A stretch of 64,000 nt of DNA, taken from Rhyzopertha dominica (lineage: Eukaryota; Arthropoda; Insecta; Coleoptera; Bostrichidae). Location of the stretch: contig QCXZ01000064.1 in the NCBI GenBank assembly GCA_025024175.1, positions 13,764,001 to 13,828,000 of the forward strand, given 5' to 3'. The position numbers were made by a program, and so were the translations under genes. This document shows, piece by piece, positions 49,663 to 59,740 of the stretch. The notes beneath the pieces were generated by a model. It was given only the letters and a program-made list of their open reading frames with translations. It was not told the origin of the DNA and did not search any database. Each line of letters starts with the position of its first letter. The first letter of the stretch is position 1.

Positions 49663-51440
49663 TGTAACATTCATATTTTGTCAGTCGCTCACGCCTGGCG
49701 CATAGGCTTCTCGTTGTACACAGTGAACCTGAAACCATTACATCGGTACTGCAGACACTTCCGTCGTTAAGCCTAACGCTTGCGCGTAGATTCTGAGCGA
49801 GTCACTTGACAGCAGGAAGAATTTCCTCTTTCCTATTAGTATTTTGACCTGTTGCTAATTGAATGTGAGAACGTGGTATTGTCGATTTTTGGGAAGATTT
49901 TTCTAAGTAAATAGACCATCGATTGGTTACCATAGTGGGATCCGCTTGGAAAATCTTCAATTAGACTGGTGGATGTTAGTTGGGCTTTTGGAATTGGCTG
50001 AATGGTTGATTTTGCATTATTGAACATCCACACGTGACCATTTTGGGATTTTGGGTTATCGACAAGATTTGCCACGAATATTTCTGCAATCAGAGCCGCA
50101 CACCAACTATAGTGAGTAAAATACTAATTAATCGAACGAGTATTAATACCCTCTTTAATATTTTAGGGCTCTTTGATTTTCTTTCCTTTTCGGTTCTCAT
50201 CTTATCTTATCGTATACTTATCGATATTGCTATCGCTTCGTCTTCGTTCGTGTGATTGACATCTGGGCCTTATTCCTGTCTGGATAGCTTTTGAAGATTG
50301 GAGAAGTTGAGAATCGTAGAGTTGGGACTGATCACTTGGGATTGGATTTGGGAATTTGCGCTGCCATCCTTCCGGTTAGGAAGATTCAACCCTAGTAGCT
50401 GGCGACCCTTGGTGTGGAGGACCGTACATGTGGGACCCCAACCAGCAGGAGAGCGCAGATAAGCTTAAATTTTAAGTAGGAGGTCGTTGACCCTTAAGTC
50501 GGAGCGCAGAATCCGCGGTGTAGATTCCATTTCGGTAGTGATTGCTTGAACCGTTGTAAACATTGAGGTTATTTAGCTGTCCGTCAACGGAAAACTTGTT
50601 GTATGAGCCTTCCGCTCTTGTAATTGTTTTGAATAACTGGTATGAGCCCTCAGCTCTTGTAATTGTTTTGAATAACTTGTATGAGCCGTCAGCTCTTGTA
50701 TTTGTTTGTTTAACTTGTGCGAGCCTTCAGCTCATATATACATCGCCGTAGGAGCCTTCAGCTAGTGAATTTTGAGTATATAGCTTGTCCCAGCACCCTT
50801 CTTTCACAATCGAACCTTCAGTTCGATTCCATTTATTATTTTAAATTATCTGTAACGCCACAGGGCTATTGCTTGCGGGTATCACCGATATTGTCGATCG
50901 TTTGTGACGATTTTTCGTTCGTCGTTCGGTTTTTGTTGCGTCACTCGTTAATGCGAAGCGCTGGCCAGTGCGGAAATTAACAGGGGCGATTCACAGATTT
51001 TCTAGTTATTTACTGGTACTCGGTGACCGGGCACATAGTTGTGGTGCTCATTGGGAAGGGTTAATTTTGATTGTTAAGTGTCATTTTGGTTATATGTTCG
51101 AAATTCTCTCATATTAGTCGTTTAAGTTCGATCATTCTTAAGTAACTAATTGAAGTTCAAACTTTATTCTTTCATTATCATTACTTGTACCTCTCATAGT
51201 TTTCGTTAATTAAACTACGCTTCTACCCGAGCTTTGGTGTTTGATTTCCATCGTAGCTTTTCAAAATTTTCGTCTGAGTAGTCCGCTGTGGAATTGTAAA
51301 ATTTTGTGGCGCCTATAGTTATAGTTAAAAATATTGGAACCCCCCTACTCTCCGACTGCAGCGGCGGGACGCGGACTACATTGGAACATCTGGGTTGACA
51401 CCATAGGTGTAACATCGTTTGGTAGAAAAACGGCGTCGCA
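49663..51440 (+). repeat. 5' LTR (1778 bp)
   Basis: TG...CA ends. It contains the GAGC-loop-GCTC hairpin repeats at 50605-50828. At 1.8 kb it is unusually long for such a short element. Confidence 0.95.
50605..50828 (+). repeat. Hairpin repeats with constant 5-nt loop in the 5' LTR
   Basis: The loops CTTCC, CCTCA, CGTCA, CTTCA (50725), CTTCA (50756) and CTTCA (50816) are each flanked by complementary arms. The first four use GAGC/GCTC, the fifth a weakened AGC/GCT, and the last AATCGAAC/GTTCGATT, a perfect 8-bp stem of different sequence. The first three lie in a ~38-bp tandem repeat (TATGAGCC...TAATTGTTTTGAATAACT). The 3' LTR has the same array at +4220. Confidence 0.8.
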
Positions 51441-51443
51441 AAT

Positions 51444-51465
51444 TGGCGCCCTAACGTGTGGGGCC
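51444..51465 (+). other. Primer-binding site, tRNA-Lys-like with two extra bases
   Basis: Three bases after the LTR, TGGCGCCC-T-AACGTG-T-GGGGC matches the complement of the tRNA-Lys 3' end (family form TGGCGCCCAACGTGGGGC) except for one inserted T at each of two places. Confidence 0.7.
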
Positions 51466-51689
51466 TTGTTTTCATATTTTCGTGATCGCTATTGTCTATT
51501 TTTTTTCTCTCTTCTCCAAGCTTTCAATTGACATTTTTCTTTGCTATATGCTATTTTTTTTGGAATTGCTTTGTTAACATATTGCTTATAGGTCACGTTG
51601 TTCTATTATTGCCTTGAATTTTTTTTATTGACTTTGAAATTGTTTGGTCTTGCACTTTTAGATATTTTTGATTTGCCTTGTCATTCATT

Positions 51690-52133
51690 ATGGAGTGTAA
51701 GATTGTCCCTGAATATTTGCGTAAGGAGGAATTGCAGTATGAACTTCTTTATCGTGGTGCTGACCCTACTGATATGACTGTACAGGGCATGCGTGGTTGT
51801 TTGCGTTCCTTGTTAAGGATGGAGAACATAGATAGATCTTCCATTACTTATCCCCCTTATACTTTTAATTTGCAAACTGAGGTTGAGGGTGTGCAGAGTT
51901 GTTGTGTGCCTGTTGAGGAAGAAATAAGAAACTTTTCTGGTAATAAGACTGATAGTGGTTACAAACGGTTGAGTGCTCGAATAGCCCATCTTTTAGGTCG
52001 AGTTAATAGATTCCCTGTAAAAAATGCCACTGCAGAAGTATTAAAAGCTCGAAGTCAATGGTTAGCAAAAATTACGTCCTTGATGGATTCTTTAGAGCGT
52101 TCAACTCGTTTGAAGAATGAACCCTCGGACTAG
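51690..52133 (+). CDS. Short gag-like ORF of the non-autonomous LTR element
   Basis: A 147-residue ORF from ATG 51690; the four upstream in-frame codons lack ATG. It starts MECKIVPEYLRKEELQYELL and continues with DMTVQGMRGCLRSLLRMEN. This resembles the N-terminal helical, SAP-like segment at the start of gag in many insect LTR elements (E-L-x-Y-E-L ... M-R-x-x-L-R-x-L-L). The rest is predicted helical and charged (SARIAHLLGRVNRF, WLAKITSLMDSLERS). No capsid major homology region, zinc knuckle or protease is present and the frame closes normally, so it is a genuine short product or a terminal deletion fixed in the family. The gag link is by pattern only. Confidence 0.65.
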   Translation: MECKIVPEYLRKEELQYELLYRGADPTDMTVQGMRGCLRSLLRMENIDRSSITYPPYTFNLQTEVEGVQSCCVPVEEEIRNFSGNKTDSGYKRLSARIAHLLGRVNRFPVKNATAEVLKARSQWLAKITSLMDSLERSTRLKNEPSD

Positions 52134-52608
52134 TTCACATCTCGGTTCTGATTTTGCCCTCCTTTACGTATTATTGATTTTATCTTGTCTGTTGTATTGT
52201 CGCAAAAGTGTGCACTATTGGTGACTTGAAGGATTGCGAGCCGTTCCTCTTGGTTACTGTAGGGAAATTGTTGTGATTGCTTGTCGCTGTATGGGTGTGG
52301 TCATTTTTTTTTGAGTTGTTGAACTTACACATTTGTGGATTTGATGGTCACAACCCTATTGGTTGCCCTTGCCTAGTTGGATTGTTGATTTGGTTGATTG
52401 ATGGCTTGGACATTGTCGCCTTTGGCGGATTTACTACAGCGAAATTTGTTGGTGTTTTCCCTGCGTGTGGATGAGGAGAAAAAGCTCGTATTTCTGATTC
52501 GGTTGTTTCCTTTAATATTTGCATATGTACTTCGTATATTTTTTTTGGGGGGGAGCGTTAGTTGTATATTGGAAGCGCGCTACCGCTCGTGGCGTTGGTA
52601 GGGGCCAC
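52134..52608. other. Non-coding internal region of the LTR element
   Basis: T/G-rich sequence with no conserved retroelement domain in any frame. Confidence 0.6.
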
Positions 52609-52757
52609 GGCTCTCGCTTACCACCTCGGCGAGACCTAGTGTGTTGGCTCTCGCTTACCACCTCGGCGAGACCTAGTGTATTGGCTCTCGCTTACCACCT
52701 TGGCGAGACCTAGAATGTTGGCTCTTGCACATAACTTCGGCGAGACCTTCGTTTATT
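52609..52757 (+). repeat. 37-bp tandem repeat, four copies, each able to form a hairpin
   Basis: Copies start at 52609, 52646, 52683 and 52720. Each holds TCTCGC...GCGAGA around an 11-nt loop (TTACCACCTCG). In the fourth copy TCTTGC still pairs with GCGAGA through a G-T wobble. A decayed fifth copy follows. Confidence 0.88.
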
Positions 52758-53868
52758 GGATCTTGAATACCACCTTTTGTGACTGTTTGTGTGTTTGCAC
52801 TCGGTATAACGTCGATATTGTACTCTAGACTTATAATCTTGCCTAGATAGCTTTGACTTGTTGAGTAATTCTTGTTGCTTGGCGTGGTTATTCGCTAGTA
52901 GTTTCTTCGCTGTTTTTGTGGGTGGCAATGATTGATGGTTATTGTAGTACCTTCGCATTTGCGGACTTTCCTGCCCTCACATTTATAATATTCTGGCTTA
53001 TTGATCTGATTTGTTGCTTGAATATCGTCGCTTGATGCGGAATTGTGACAGTGAGATTACTGCGGTGAATTCCCCGTAATATTGTAGAATTGCCTTGGAC
53101 GTCTACCGTTGTGTTTCGTTTGTATGAATGGTTGGGTAGCCTGTCGGAGTAGGTGAAAGCACTCCGAACAGGGATCTTGTATGTCACTAGTCTTTCATTC
53201 TTTCCTTCTTCTTTTTCTTTTCTCATTCTGATTTTTCCAACTTTCCTTTTTCATTTCGTCTACTCTTCTTACCGGAAACTCGGATCCTATTGATTTTTGT
53301 TTTTTTTTTGAGGATCGAGAGGGTTTGGGAGTGGCTTCGGGTTTCGGCAGCGGTTTGTAACGGGCGCGTTCAGGAGGATGGGCCGTGGGGGAAGATGGTA
53401 GCTCGACTGGCGGCATCCCCTCGGGGGTGTCGTCCTATCAGTTCGGCTGGGTCAGCTCTCTTCCTTGCGGTCTGTCTCAGCCCTGCTCGCGTTGCTGCCG
53501 AAACTGATTAGCCACTGTGCGCCTTCTCGAGGCTCCCTCGTCATTTTTTGTTTGGGTCCGTGTTTCTGCTGGTCTTTTGGAGGGGGGGTTTCTGTCGTTG
53601 GGTGGGATTGGGTTTTCGTGGGTTTTTCGTTTGGAGGGGTCGTAACCCTCTGGGGTTGGCAGCCCCTGGCCATGTGCCAAAATTTTAAATTTTGAATCTT
53701 TTTTCTCTTCGGAATCGCCTTCCTTTCCAACCTTGTTGTTTATTGGAAATTGCTCATGTTGAAATGTTGGTTGGCAAGTTTTTATCTTGGAATTGTTGAC
53801 ATTAATGGGGTTTTGATAGCTCGTAAGCTTACTCGCTCGGTAAATTTGAGGAAATTTACCTCTTTCTA
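52758..53868. other. Non-coding internal region of the LTR element
   Basis: Frames of up to 137 residues occur on both strands but lack any retroelement motif. Low-complexity G/T-rich tracts at 53570-53660 explain the open frames. Confidence 0.55.
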
Positions 53869-53882
53869 GGTGAAGGGGGGAT
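53869..53882 (+). other. Polypurine tract
   Basis: GGTGAAGGGGGGAT directly before the 3' LTR, in the position used for plus-strand priming. Confidence 0.75.
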
Positions 53883-55660
53883 TGTAACATTCATATTTTG
53901 TCAGTCGCTCACGCCTGGCGCATAGGCTTCTCGTTGTACACAGTGAACCTGAAACCATTACATCGGTACTGCAGACACTTCCGTCGTTAAGCCTAACGCT
54001 TGCGCGTAGATTCTGAGCGAGTCACTTGACAGCAGGAAGAATTTCCTCTTTCCTATTAGTATTTTGACCTGTTGCTAATTGAATGTGAGAACGTGGTATT
54101 GTCGATTTTTGGGAAGATTTTTCTAAGTAAATAGACCATCGATTGGTTACCATAGTGGGATCCGCTTGGAAAATCTTCAATTAGACTGGTGGATGTTAGT
54201 TGGGCTTTTGGAATTGGCTGAATGGTTGATTTTGCATTATTGAACATCCACACGTGACCATTTTGGGATTTTGGGTTATCGACAAGATTTGCCACGAATA
54301 TTTCTGCAATCAGAGCCGCACACCAACTATAGTGAGTAAAATACTAATTAATCGAACGAGTATTAATACCCTCTTTAATATTTTAGGGCTCTTTGATTTT
54401 CTTTCCTTTTCGGTTCTCATCTTATCTTATCGTATACTTATCGATATTGCTATCGCTTCGTCTTCGTTCGTGTGATTGACATCTGGGCCTTATTCCTGTC
54501 TGGATAGCTTTTGAAGATTGGAGAAGTTGAGAATCGTAGAGTTGGGACTGATCACTTGGGATTGGATTTGGGAATTTGCGCTGCCATCCTTCCGGTTAGG
54601 AAGATTCAACCCTAGTAGCTGGCGACCCTTGGTGTGGAGGACCGTACATGTGGGACCCCAACCAGCAGGAGAGCGCAGATAAGCTTAAATTTTAAGTAGG
54701 AGGTCGTTGACCCTTAAGTCGGAGCGCAGAATCCGCGGTGTAGATTCCATTTCGGTAGTGATTGCTTGAACCGTTGTAAACATTGAGGTTATTTAGCTGT
54801 CCGTCAACGGAAAACTTGTTGTATGAGCCTTCCGCTCTTGTAATTGTTTTGAATAACTGGTATGAGCCCTCAGCTCTTGTAATTGTTTTGAATAACTTGT
54901 ATGAGCCGTCAGCTCTTGTATTTGTTTGTTTAACTTGTGCGAGCCTTCAGCTCATATATACATCGCCGTAGGAGCCTTCAGCTAGTGAATTTTGAGTATA
55001 TAGCTTGTCCCAGCACCCTTCTTTCACAATCGAACCTTCAGTTCGATTCCATTTATTATTTTAAATTATCTGTAACGCCACAGGGCTATTGCTTGCGGGT
55101 ATCACCGATATTGTCGATCGTTTGTGACGATTTTTCGTTCGTCGTTCGGTTTTTGTTGCGTCACTCGTTAATGCGAAGCGCTGGCCAGTGCGGAAATTAA
55201 CAGGGGCGATTCACAGATTTTCTAGTTATTTACTGGTACTCGGTGACCGGGCACATAGTTGTGGTGCTCATTGGGAAGGGTTAATTTTGATTGTTAAGTG
55301 TCATTTTGGTTATATGTTCGAAATTCTCTCATATTAGTCGTTTAAGTTCGATCATTCTTAAGTAACTAATTGAAGTTCAAACTTTATTCTTTCATTATCA
55401 TTACTTGTACCTCTCATAGTTTTCGTTAATTAAACTACGCTTCTACCCGAGCTTTGGTGTTTGATTTCCATCGTAGCTTTTCAAAATTTTCGTCTGAGTA
55501 GTCCGCTGTGGAATTGTAAAATTTTGTGGCGCCTATAGTTATAGTTAAAAATATTGGAACCCCCCTACTCTCCGACTGCAGCGGCGGGACGCGGACTACA
55601 TTGGAACATCTGGGTTGACACCATAGGTGTAACATCGTTTGGTAGAAAAACGGCGTCGCA
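53883..55660 (+). repeat. 3' LTR (1778 bp)
   Basis: Same length as the 5' LTR, and every landmark (hairpins, open frames) is offset by exactly 4220 bp. It is followed by the TGTT target duplication. Confidence 0.95.
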
Positions 55661-55664
55661 TGTT

Positions 55665-56149
55665 ATAACCTTTTATCATTTTTAATATTGGCTGCATCAT
55701 GGGGCTTGCAATTGTTTAGCCAAATTCGGCGCAAATGTATAATTCGAAACAGCCTAGTTAGGCATAAACTTAGGCGTACTTATGGATTAATTTAATATTG
55801 TGAGAATAGAAAACAGGCATAGGCAAAACAGGCACAGAAGCACAGTACTCGCAGGCTTGCCTACGCTGTGACGTCACCGTGGCGAATAGCAATGCGCCTA
55901 GCCTAACCCACAGAAATTCGGCAATATGTAGGTCGTACACGTTAAAATGTCCTGGATCAAAACAAACCGAGNTGCCATAATGTGCGCAACGGAGCTCAGT
56001 ATTGGGTGCAATTTTCTAGTTTTAAAAGAATATTTAGAAGTGTTACTGTGTACGGTTGAGTAGCTTACACTCCTTCGCTTTACTTAACAATTATTATCAA
56101 CCGACATTACATTTAGTTACCATGTATTGTTAAAAACCTTAACCTACAG
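55665..56149. other. Unannotated AT-rich DNA
   Basis: No recognisable feature; one ambiguous base at 55972. Confidence 0.45.
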
Positions 56150-56900
56150 TGCTTGTGTAGAACATTACAATTTACATGTTTTACCAGAAAATGGTACCGT
56201 GCTGGGTCCCTGGATGGTCTCGTTATAATGAAAGGAAAGCTTAATACGCATGAAGCACTTATTTTAGATTGTTTTTCAACAATAGATTGCAACTATATAT
56301 AAATTCGATTTGTAATACTTAATTACTTACTTAATAATACGAGGGCATGGAAAACACTCAAGCATACACCCTAACACTTCAAAATATTGTTTTAAACTAT
56401 AATTTTTCTTTGAACCTTATTGAGTGTTGTATGTTTGAGTTTTTTAACATTTCTTCGTATTAATCAGTAAGTATTAAAACCCAAAATTACTTTTAAAAAT
56501 GCATGTCTATGCTGTGCTGTCTACACCTCAACTAACTGCAGATAGTACTATTTCGCTGTCATTACAGCTCATCAGTGCAGTTTAGGTCTAGTGTAGACAA
56601 CAGGGCATACTTTTGCTTGTAATCTATTGTTGAGAAACAACCTAACAGAATTGCTGTAAAGATTACAAGTTCTTCTCCCTCTTTTTCTCTGATTATAACG
56701 AGAACGTCTAGGGACCTAACACATTACCATTTTGTGTTACAGCTCTACATGCATAGGTACTTGGTGTATATTTATGTTAAGCTTTTCAACAATACATTGT
56801 AACTAAATATAATTTCGGTTTGCAATACTTGCTAAGTAAAGCAAAAGAGTGTAAACTACTCCAAGATTTACAGTAACACTTTAAAATATTTTTTTAGAAC
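56150..56900. repeat. Cluster of nested direct and inverted repeats
   Basis: 56150-56300 is inverted at about 56615-56770 (shared GGTCCCT, TCTCGTTATAAT and a CAACAATAGATT-type word). 56327-56375 pairs with about 56425-56475 as a hairpin (ACTTAATAATACGA / TTCGTATTAATCAGTAAG). 56505-56540 pairs with 56580-56615 through GTCTACAC/GTGTAGAC. 56270-56400 also recurs directly at 56786-56900. This suggests two or three insertions of a foldback family. Confidence 0.6.
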
Positions 56901-57908
56901 TAAAAATTTCACCAAATACTGAACGCCCTTACACAAGTTATGACAACTTGGTTTGTTTTGATCCAGGATCTTGACGTACCGCAGCAAAATGTCCGGTATC
57001 TATCTCACACTAATATATCATATTATACCGAAAACAAGGCTACCGAAGTTTTTTTCTCAATTTTTTCAAAAGCGGATTTAATAAGTCAACTTATATTCAG
57101 TGACAACACTTGGTTGTGTACCTTGCGTTCGCGACAGTTCAACCCCTAGAAAGGAACAATATTGAATTATGTTTTATGAGAACTGTAATTAAATGGATTT
57201 TATTTCATAAACATTAAAATATCTTTACAAGAAGCATTCATTTTTTCAATTTCCTGCAATACACTTTGCCAAAAAGCTAAAATATAATATGAGCATTGCG
57301 TCTTAATAAAGCATAGATGAAAATTTTAGGTCTGCAACAAAAATATGATTTTAACTACAGCTAAATCACACATACTACTATGTGAGCTGCAAGCCGTTCT
57401 ACTGCGCTTCATCATCCAGCCAGGCTAGTGCCAGAATGAAATGCAAAATTGGTAACTATTTAATTACTGAACTGCATCAGCGGTAGGTGCATGCAAAATT
57501 CGTTAAAACAGACATTTATAACCCCGTTCAGTTCAGTATATTGGTTCAGAGCATTCGGTTTTTTCTGGTTTTATTCCATCATTAGGCGCTAGCGTTTTAT
57601 TATCGAGCATCACGTATCGACTCGTTAAACGTAATGTACGCTGGGAATGCATTTTTGTAAAGCATGCAGCATGTTCGGCGGGGATTGCACTCCCACCGTG
57701 TTAGCGGATGCTTTTAGCGTGATTGCTTCCAAACCACTGACACTATTTAGTTTACCAGTATTTTCTGATATCTGAAATGCCGCCAAACTTTTTTCTGAGT
57801 ATATCGCCTATATTGCCGTTATATTGACAGGAACCAAAAAGTAATATATATGTTGATGATAATTTCTGCCAATGCTCCAGATTTATACTAACTTACCTAC
57901 ATAAATAT
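56901..57908. other. Unannotated AT-rich DNA
   Basis: No recognisable feature. Confidence 0.45.
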
Positions 57909-58640
57909 TTGAATAAAACGATCCGTTTCTCTGCCCCACAAAGACGTGAGCACTTGCAAAGTCATCTTATCGACTTTGATGGAGGGCGATTGGTAGGCTT
58001 GCAAGATATTAACTTATCCTTTACAGATATTACTGTTAGAACGAACAGTAGTCTAAATTACTGTATTGGGTTGCTGTCAGGAAGGTTGAAAACAAAGAGC
58101 AAGAGATACAGGACATCGCGTCTTTGAAGTACCACAGAAATCAAGATCGTAGTTGCAGATTTTGGTTCTACGGGACTGTATCACTCCAAAGAAGATCAAT
58201 GGTTTACGGAAAATGCAAGGCCTAACTAGTGTGCTGATCGTCTGAACTCTTTATTGAACATCGGAGTGGCATAGAGAACGAAGACAGTTGAGCCAGGAAT
58301 TGCATATTATTGCCCTTATCGTCGAATCTAAATTCTATTTGGGTACTCATGTTGGTCAAACAAGAAAGTGCCGGAAGTGCTGTATCCATGAAGTACTGAA
58401 ACAATACGTTTTGCCCTACCTCAGTGCCCCCTACAATACACTTTTCAACGAGACCAAGCAACGGCAACATGTAATAAGTTTGGAATATATTGAGCAATAC
58501 CACCTCAATTCTTGCACGCCCATTGGAGCGCCGAGCCTTCAGCTGTCGAATATGTCAGGAACATTAGGTGTAAAATATTGCAGAATTTACTCAATTATCC
58601 ACAGACAATACTATTTAAAGATTAAAGTGAGTTCATAAAG
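57909..58640 (+). pseudogene. Tc1/mariner-type transposase, degenerate
   Basis: The N-terminal HTH region is visible at 57945-58125: HLIDFDGGRLVGLQDINLSF followed by TDITVRTNSS. It matches the family start H-L-T-D-F-x-x-G-R-I-x-G-L ... S-x-x-x-I-A-x-R-T. After a frameshift and stops, the C-terminal catalytic part appears at 58390-58570: EVLKQYVLPYLSAPYNTLFN, then QRQHVISLEYIEQYH, then GAPSLQLSNMSGTLG. These align with the second catalytic aspartate block (D-N-A-R-P-H) and with the S-P-D-L-S-P-I-E-H-V-W-D-x-L-G block. The catalytic aspartates are replaced, so the copy is dead. Terminal inverted repeats could not be identified. Confidence 0.72.
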
Positions 58641-59329
58641 AAATCGATCATCTGATTGCGTCAACGATTAGACGTTTTAATAAGTAATAGATGGAGGCTC
58701 CGCCTTATTATTTTTTTCTGTTATGTTGTTTAGTGGTTTACTTATTATATCCCAATAAACAATATCTTGAAATTTTAGTCTTTCAATCTAACTCTGGCCG
58801 CGAAAGTTTACTTTCTTACAAACAATAGTTTATTCAAGTAAGGCAATTATTACTAAACCCTAAATAATATCCAGCTTACATATTTATCTTAATTCATCAA
58901 GTATGCATACTTTAGTATGTTTTAACTAAAATAATATTAGTAGTAATGAACGGTTGTTTGACTACTATATACTAATATAGTAAAAAAAAAGAACGTAATA
59001 TTATATATTGTTTCTGTAATATAACCCAGTATAACATAGGGTTTTCAAGGTAAATAAATCATATTTTCACTGGACGGTGATCGATCTCCACAGACTTGAC
59101 GGGCACGGAAACAAAATTCTAGCAGCCAAGTCAGTTATTTGGAATAGGTAAAAATGCCAATAGCTTGATCGATGGCTAAATAACTGAAACAAAAAAAAAG
59201 ATGCGTCATATATACTCCAATATACAGCGTATAACAGGCATCGACACAATTAAATAATAATATGAGAGATGGGTGTGGTTTGATTTTAATTAAACTATAC
59301 TTGAGAAACTCTTAATGTAATAAGTCTAA
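58641..59329. other. Unannotated AT-rich DNA
   Basis: No recognisable feature. Confidence 0.45.
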
Positions 59330-59740
59330 ATACGCATTTCCGAGGCTAAGCTGTCATCTTCAGTAAAATGAATGGAATGTCGACTTATTTAAATTTTACG
59401 CTTGATTAAATCTCTTATCTGACTATAATTCAAACAATGCGAATCTCGGAATGGGGCCCAAGTCTGAATTCACTTAAGCGTCTTCATTTTTTTGAACCAA
59501 AATGCTTCCAAGCGCTTTGAGCTCCGCTTTATTCGAAACTGGTTTTACCATAGTTTTAGGTTTTTAGAAGTTATGGGCTAAGTTCTGCCTTTAATATGTT
59601 GGGCGACATCTGATTCATCAATCTCCCAAAATCTGAAATGGGCTATATGCTGTTTGTATCTAACTCCTATAGTATGCCTGGTCTGCCGAATGTATCCGAG
59701 ATTACAGCTACCACATTGGGTTTTAAAAATGCCTGTTTTT
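59330..59740 (-). pseudogene. GIY-YIG endonuclease remnant of a Penelope-like element, - strand
   Basis: The - strand from about 59735 reads GIFKTQCGSCNLGYIRQTRH and continues IGVRYKQHIAHF..., then DVAQHIKGRT. This follows the family pattern G-I-Y-x-I-x-C-x-x-C-x-x-x-Y-I-G-Q-T-x-R-x-x-x-x-R-Y-x-E-H. The YIG glycine reads Arg here. Beyond a stop, degenerate C-terminal sequence continues, ending in a CTGAAGATGAC...GGAAAT segment (59366-59337) that resembles the hammerhead-type terminal motif. It belongs to a different lineage from the elements at 20969-31370. No RT was recognised upstream, although 60267-60061 could be decayed N-terminal sequence. Confidence 0.65.

Larger units (their letters stand above)
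49663..55660 (+). mobile_element. Complete 5,998-bp non-autonomous LTR retrotransposon
   Basis: Two 1778-bp LTRs (49663-51440 and 53883-55660) start TGTAACATTC and end GGCGTCGCA. They lie exactly 4220 bp apart with no difference that I can see. A 4-bp target duplication TGTT flanks the element (49659-49662 and 55661-55664). The internal region is only 2442 bp. It has a tRNA-Lys-like primer-binding site, a short gag-like ORF, a hairpin-forming tandem repeat and a polypurine tract, but no protease, RT, RNase H or integrase. It must therefore be moved by proteins from another element. Identical LTRs imply a very recent insertion. Confidence 0.95.

Noticed and set aside
49836..50075. Frames duplicated at a 4220-bp offset (for example 54056-54295)
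   Set aside because: These are the same LTR sequence read twice; no recognisable product.
53452..53890. Frames of 76-137 residues on both strands inside the LTR element
   Set aside because: Explained by low-complexity G/T-rich sequence; no gag, pol or envelope motif in any frame.
58222..58503. 93-residue - strand frame
   Set aside because: Antisense shadow of the decayed Tc1/mariner transposase.
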